DNA of 52,689 nt from Stutzerimonas zhaodongensis. GTDB lineage: Bacteria > Pseudomonadota > Gammaproteobacteria > Pseudomonadales > Pseudomonadaceae. The position numbers and the translations under genes are program-made. Below, one piece after another: positions 49,752-52,689 of the stretch. The DNA lies in NCBI RefSeq assembly GCF_003696365.1, contig NZ_RFFM01000010.1, positions 1-52,689 of the forward strand, given 5' to 3'. The notes beneath the pieces are model-generated. The model did not search any database, was not told the DNA's origin, and saw nothing but the letters and a program-made list of their open reading frames with translations. Each line of letters starts with the position of its first letter. Position 1 is the first letter of the stretch.

Positions 49752-51593
49752 TTACGCGGGCTGTTCGGTGGCTTCGTTTTCCAGTAACGGTCGCAATCCC
49801 CTGTTAGCTACGTTGATCTGCCAGGCCTCGTGCGTTTCGGTCAACTGGTTGCGAACGGTGAAAGCGACAGGGGCCCGCTGCCAGCATAAAGTATCGAAGC
49901 GATAGTCAATCAGGGGCGCGCAGTCCAGTTGGATATTCTTTCTGTTCAGCAAATCGTGCAGGCACATATTTGGGAAATCGACATCTTCGTCAACGTACCA
50001 GTAGAGCAGCCAGCGTCCGCTTTCATCCAACGTCATCCCCATGTAGCTGCGGCATGCCGCCTTCTCGGCTAAGCAGTGGCGCGCATGAGTATCGAGTTCG
50101 AGGATGTCTATTTCGCTGCCGTTTTCACTGAATACGAGTCGATCGTTCGCAGCTAGCTGATTAGGTACTGGTAGCTGAAGTCCCTCAGATGGTTTGAAAT
50201 GCAATCGATCAAGATCAGGAACGTCACGGCAGCACGAATAGGCTTCGCTAGCCAGCGCGTAAAGCAATAATAGCGGCGGTGTATTCTCATCCGCGTCGGC
50301 GGCTTTGACGGTAAGTAGCGTGCTCTGATCGGTCTGGCCTATGACCTTGCCGAATCGCATCCCGGCAGCGTGCAACCGCCTCAACAATGGGGCGGAATTG
50401 GCTATCTGGGCGAGCCCTCCCAAAGTATCAGCGTCAACCTTGAAGAGGCGGTGATAGCGCCAAGCCAATGGGTGTTCTTGAGCCTTCGCCAGCAACTGAA
50501 TGTCCCGATGTCCCTGGGTACCGACCTCAAGCGGAAGACGTTCGCGAGGAAAAGACGGCGAGTGGCATAAGACCTGATAAATGTCTTCACTGAGCATTGT
50601 CATATCGCCATAGGGGAATGGCACGTACAAACGTTCCGGCCGATCTTGTCGCTCAAGCAAGCGGTTAAACAGCCGGGCTAGCGCCAGATCCACCTGGCGT
50701 GAATCCACGTCGTTTGTCCCATCTAACCCCTGAAGCCGTAACACCCCGTCCGTTCCATAATTGAGCTCACCAGGCTGAGTGCCCTTGCGCACGTTCAGAT
50801 TAATGCCGCGGCGGGCAAACCAGCCTGCAAGACTTAACACCCGGGCGCTGAAAGCGCCGGACCCACTGTCGCACACACGATAGTTCCCAAGATGCAGGGT
50901 TTGTGAGTCGCGGACATGCTTCTTAAACGCGGGTAACGGTAAGGGCAGGTGCTCCAGACTGAAGAATCCTACGTCCTCCAGAGCCTTTACCAGCGCATCG
51001 GCATCCCGCCTGCCGCGGCGTAAAGACGGACTCAGATTCTGGGCGAGAAATACGAAAATACTGATCAGCGCGAGCAGTGGCACTAATATCAGAACGAGCA
51101 ACAGCGTGGTCGGTTTGAGGTAATGCCCATAGCGCGCATAGAAGGCATCGACCTTACTCGTCGATTGCTGCTCGGCGCGGGCGCGATTGCTGCGGTAGAT
51201 TACTCCCGATCCCCACGCAAAGAGGTAGGCCATAACGAGACTGAACAACGGTGTACTCACCAGACTCGCTAGGTCCTTGATGATTACGCGATCCGGTGTA
51301 GTGCTACTGGCGTATATCGTCAGTTGCTCGCCAAGCGCGTAGGGTTTCCCACGGGACGATTCGTTGTTGCTGGCGATAACATCCTTCCCGTTATTCTGAT
51401 AGGCCAGCAGAGCAACATAGAGCGGTGGTCGCTCCGGATCTCTTTGCACCGTGCGGTATCCGCTCACGGTGGCCGAGTACACTTCGGCCGTTGCTACAAA
51501 CCAGGTCGTGCGGGCGGCTGAAGAGAAAAAGCCGAATAGGAAGAGCGCTGCCAAGACTATTAGCAGCAACGCACCAATACGTTTAGCCGCCAC
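49752..51593 (-). CDS. Large membrane protein with DUF3592-like N-terminus, unknown role
   Basis: The 613-residue protein starts with a membrane segment (IGALLLIVLAALFLFGFFSS), then a DUF3592-like extracytoplasmic domain (TAEVYSATVSGYRTVQRD...PLYVALLAYQNNGKDV...PYALGEQLTIYASS), further membrane segments near residues 110-130 and 160-190, and a large soluble C-terminal part of about 400 residues I do not recognise. It carries repeated Leu/Arg-rich stretches but no catalytic motif I can name. It is not part of an obvious operon; it lies just after the IS3 element on the minus strand. Confidence 0.7.
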   Translation of the reverse strand: MAAKRIGALLLIVLAALFLFGFFSSAARTTWFVATAEVYSATVSGYRTVQRDPERPPLYVALLAYQNNGKDVIASNNESSRGKPYALGEQLTIYASSTTPDRVIIKDLASLVSTPLFSLVMAYLFAWGSGVIYRSNRARAEQQSTSKVDAFYARYGHYLKPTTLLLVLILVPLLALISIFVFLAQNLSPSLRRGRRDADALVKALEDVGFFSLEHLPLPLPAFKKHVRDSQTLHLGNYRVCDSGSGAFSARVLSLAGWFARRGINLNVRKGTQPGELNYGTDGVLRLQGLDGTNDVDSRQVDLALARLFNRLLERQDRPERLYVPFPYGDMTMLSEDIYQVLCHSPSFPRERLPLEVGTQGHRDIQLLAKAQEHPLAWRYHRLFKVDADTLGGLAQIANSAPLLRRLHAAGMRFGKVIGQTDQSTLLTVKAADADENTPPLLLLYALASEAYSCCRDVPDLDRLHFKPSEGLQLPVPNQLAANDRLVFSENGSEIDILELDTHARHCLAEKAACRSYMGMTLDESGRWLLYWYVDEDVDFPNMCLHDLLNRKNIQLDCAPLIDYRFDTLCWQRAPVAFTVRNQLTETHEAWQINVANRGLRPLLENEATEQPA

Positions 51594-51680
51594 GGCGTCT
51601 GCTCCTCACGAACGAGAATGGAGCAAGATGATCGGTCGAGTGTGTGCAAACACGTCCTGCGCTTAACATAGAGAGTCCAT
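51594..51680. other. Short gap upstream of the DUF3592-like gene
   Basis: These 87 bases probably contain the promoter of the large membrane-protein gene. No clear element is seen. Confidence 0.2.
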
Positions 51681-51890
51681 TCAAGAAAATTTAGATCGAG
51701 CTGTTATCGGCGATATTAAAGCGCCAGCCTTAGCTATAGAAAAGTATTTTTTGTAGGCTTGGGAGTCACTGCGCACTGCGGCCCAAGCGCCCATCTGCGC
51801 AATTGCTGCTGTCTTGGTTGGATTGGTGGCAGGGGAGGTCGCCGCGGACTCGTTGGATGAGGGGCTGGAGGGGTTTTCGTATTGGGACAT
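51681..51890 (-). CDS. Small hypothetical protein
   Basis: The 69-residue frame starts MSQYENPSSPSSNESAATSP, low-complexity Ser/Thr/Asn/Pro-rich, followed by a mildly hydrophobic Ala-rich part (AAIAQMGAWAAV). There is no clear ribosome site and no recognisable domain. It may be real, since it follows an ATG directly upstream of the membrane-protein gene on the same strand, but evidence is weak. Confidence 0.3.
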   Translation of the reverse strand: MSQYENPSSPSSNESAATSPATNPTKTAAIAQMGAWAAVRSDSQAYKKYFSIAKAGALISPITARSKFS

Positions 51891-51956
51891 TTTTAAAGCG
51901 AACCAAAACTGACAGAGGTCAGAACCGCACTTTCCGATGCGTTCAATGATTCTCTA

Positions 51957-52259
51957 GTGAATTACGACTACATAGCTAGAAAGATAAAGGACGTCGATCC
52001 TAGGATGGCGTACGACATACTCTATTCTGAAGTGGCGCCTGTGTGCTTTACCAATATCGCTGCGGCGATGCTTCCTGTTGGGACGGGCTTTGATCCAGGC
52101 TCTCTCAACATCATGATCGAAGGAAGGTTAGCAACTCGGGAAAACAGTTGGTTTAGACAGAAATTGGATAAGGCACTAATCGTCTGGTTGAAATACAACT
52201 ACGGTTATATCTGGAAAAAGATTGTTGGGGCTTTGACCGAAAGGCCCACTGACTATTGA
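51957..52259 (+). CDS. Hypothetical protein, possibly 5'-truncated
   Basis: The 100-residue frame starts with GTG at 51957 and lacks a ribosome site. The frame is open for 20 codons further upstream without ATG, GTG or TTG, and the upstream residues (SEPKLTEVRTALSDAFNDS) look like normal protein. This suggests either a non-standard start or a gene cut off at its 5' end. The middle (YSEVAPVCFTNIAAAMLPVGTGFDPGSLN) and tail (WKKIVGALTERPTDY) match no family I know. Confidence 0.45.
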   Translation: MNYDYIARKIKDVDPRMAYDILYSEVAPVCFTNIAAAMLPVGTGFDPGSLNIMIEGRLATRENSWFRQKLDKALIVWLKYNYGYIWKKIVGALTERPTDY

Positions 52260-52302
52260 CCTCGTGGGTGTTAGGGAACAGCCGTGACCGTACTAACTTA
52301 CA

Positions 52303-52689
52303 TCACCGATAAGAGGCACGTATGGCGAGTTGTGACGGCATCGCTTCCACCGGCGCCATGCATGGCGCTGATGTGTACACCGGGTCGAGCAGGACGCGTT
52401 CCTGCGCGGCAAGCAACCGGATCGTGGCCAGTGTGCCGGCGTTCGGCTCACCATAGCGCGGTGCAAAATACTGATCCCACAGTTCGATCTGTAGCCCCGT
52501 CGGCACCTCGACGCCAAGCAGATCGGCGGTGCGTTCCAACAACCCTTCGACCTTGGGCCGCTGCGCCGCTTCCGGGCGCGATACGGTTACCCCGATCGCC
52601 CGGATACCCGGCTTTGCATATTCGAGCGCCAGGGCCAGGCCACTGTGCGTCCCTGCGCTTCCGGAGGCGAGCAACGCTGCATCAAATTC
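52303..52689 (-). CDS. D-cysteine desulfhydrase / ACC deaminase-family protein, C-terminal part
   Basis: The frame runs off the right window edge and ends at 52303. Visible text FDAALLASGSAGTHSGLALALEYAKPGIRAIGVTVS and LLDPVYT matches PLP-dependent D-cysteine desulfhydrase/ACC-deaminase enzymes (the Gly-rich loop that holds the cofactor phosphate). After DPVYT the family normally continues with a conserved GKAM-type helix; here the last 22 residues (SAPCMAPVEAMPSQ...) look unrelated, so the C-terminus may be damaged or replaced. The N-terminal half with the PLP lysine is outside the window. Confidence 0.8.
   Translation of the reverse strand, partial: EFDAALLASGSAGTHSGLALALEYAKPGIRAIGVTVSRPEAAQRPKVEGLLERTADLLGVEVPTGLQIELWDQYFAPRYGEPNAGTLATIRLLAAQERVLLDPVYTSAPCMAPVEAMPSQLAIRASYR

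Overview
The window looks like accessory DNA from a Pseudomonas-group gammaproteobacterium (Pseudomonas or Stutzerimonas). Supporting signs are an MvaT/MvaU-type H-NS protein at 27.5 kb, a LexA-like box of Pseudomonas type, and GC-rich coding throughout. No rRNA, tRNA or CRISPR array was recognised, and no integrase lies inside the window.

Region 1 (about 1 bp to 27.1 kb) is the backbone of a conjugative element with Ti/Tn4371-type gene order. On the minus strand, reading right to left, it has an AlpA-like HTH gene, repA, an iteron-like origin, parA, a ribbon-helix-helix gene, traF, a probable oriT, and a MobP-type relaxase. After a cargo block come the coupling protein traG, a small CopG-like gene and trbBCDEJKLFGI, almost all overlapping. 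A RelBE-type toxin-antitoxin pair and a truncated AlpA-like gene close the left side. The layout matches Tn4371-family integrative and conjugative elements, whose cargo often sits between the relaxase and traG. A plasmid cannot be excluded.

The cargo (12.9-22.0 kb) is the most interesting part. It holds a RES/Xre toxin-antitoxin pair and a compact minus-strand operon: a 5-aminolevulinate-synthase homologue, a GNAT acetyltransferase, a Gfo/Idh/MocA oxidoreductase, a class B asparagine synthetase, an MFS exporter and a LysR regulator. A divergent MmyB-like XRE regulator sits upstream. Most gammaproteobacteria make aminolevulinate from glutamyl-tRNA, so a mobile ALAS beside an N-acetyltransferase, an amidotransferase and an exporter suggests a specialised metabolite. 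The closest logic I know is alaremycin (5-acetamido-4-oxo-5-hexenoic acid) and its amide primocarcin. The ALAS carries Ser at the position equivalent to Rhodobacter ALAS Thr83, which would fit serine instead of glycine as substrate. This product assignment is inference.

Region 2 (27.5-34.7 kb) holds the MvaT-like gene, a large pyruvate-kinase-like protein, a decayed GAF-GGDEF pseudogene, endonuclease I with a LexA-like box in front of it, and a divergent LysR/MFS pair.

Region 3 (34.9-48.4 kb) is a contact-dependent inhibition locus: cdiB, an HlyC-type acyltransferase (cdiC), a 3022-residue cdiA ending in a predicted DNA/RNA non-specific endonuclease, and a YezG-like immunity gene. It is followed by an IS5-family remnant and an orphan PoNi-like immunity gene. 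An intact IS3-family element (48374-49685) lies next. Region 4 (49.7-52.7 kb) has a large DUF3592-like membrane protein, two unknown small ORFs and the 3' part of a D-cysteine desulfhydrase/ACC deaminase-like gene.
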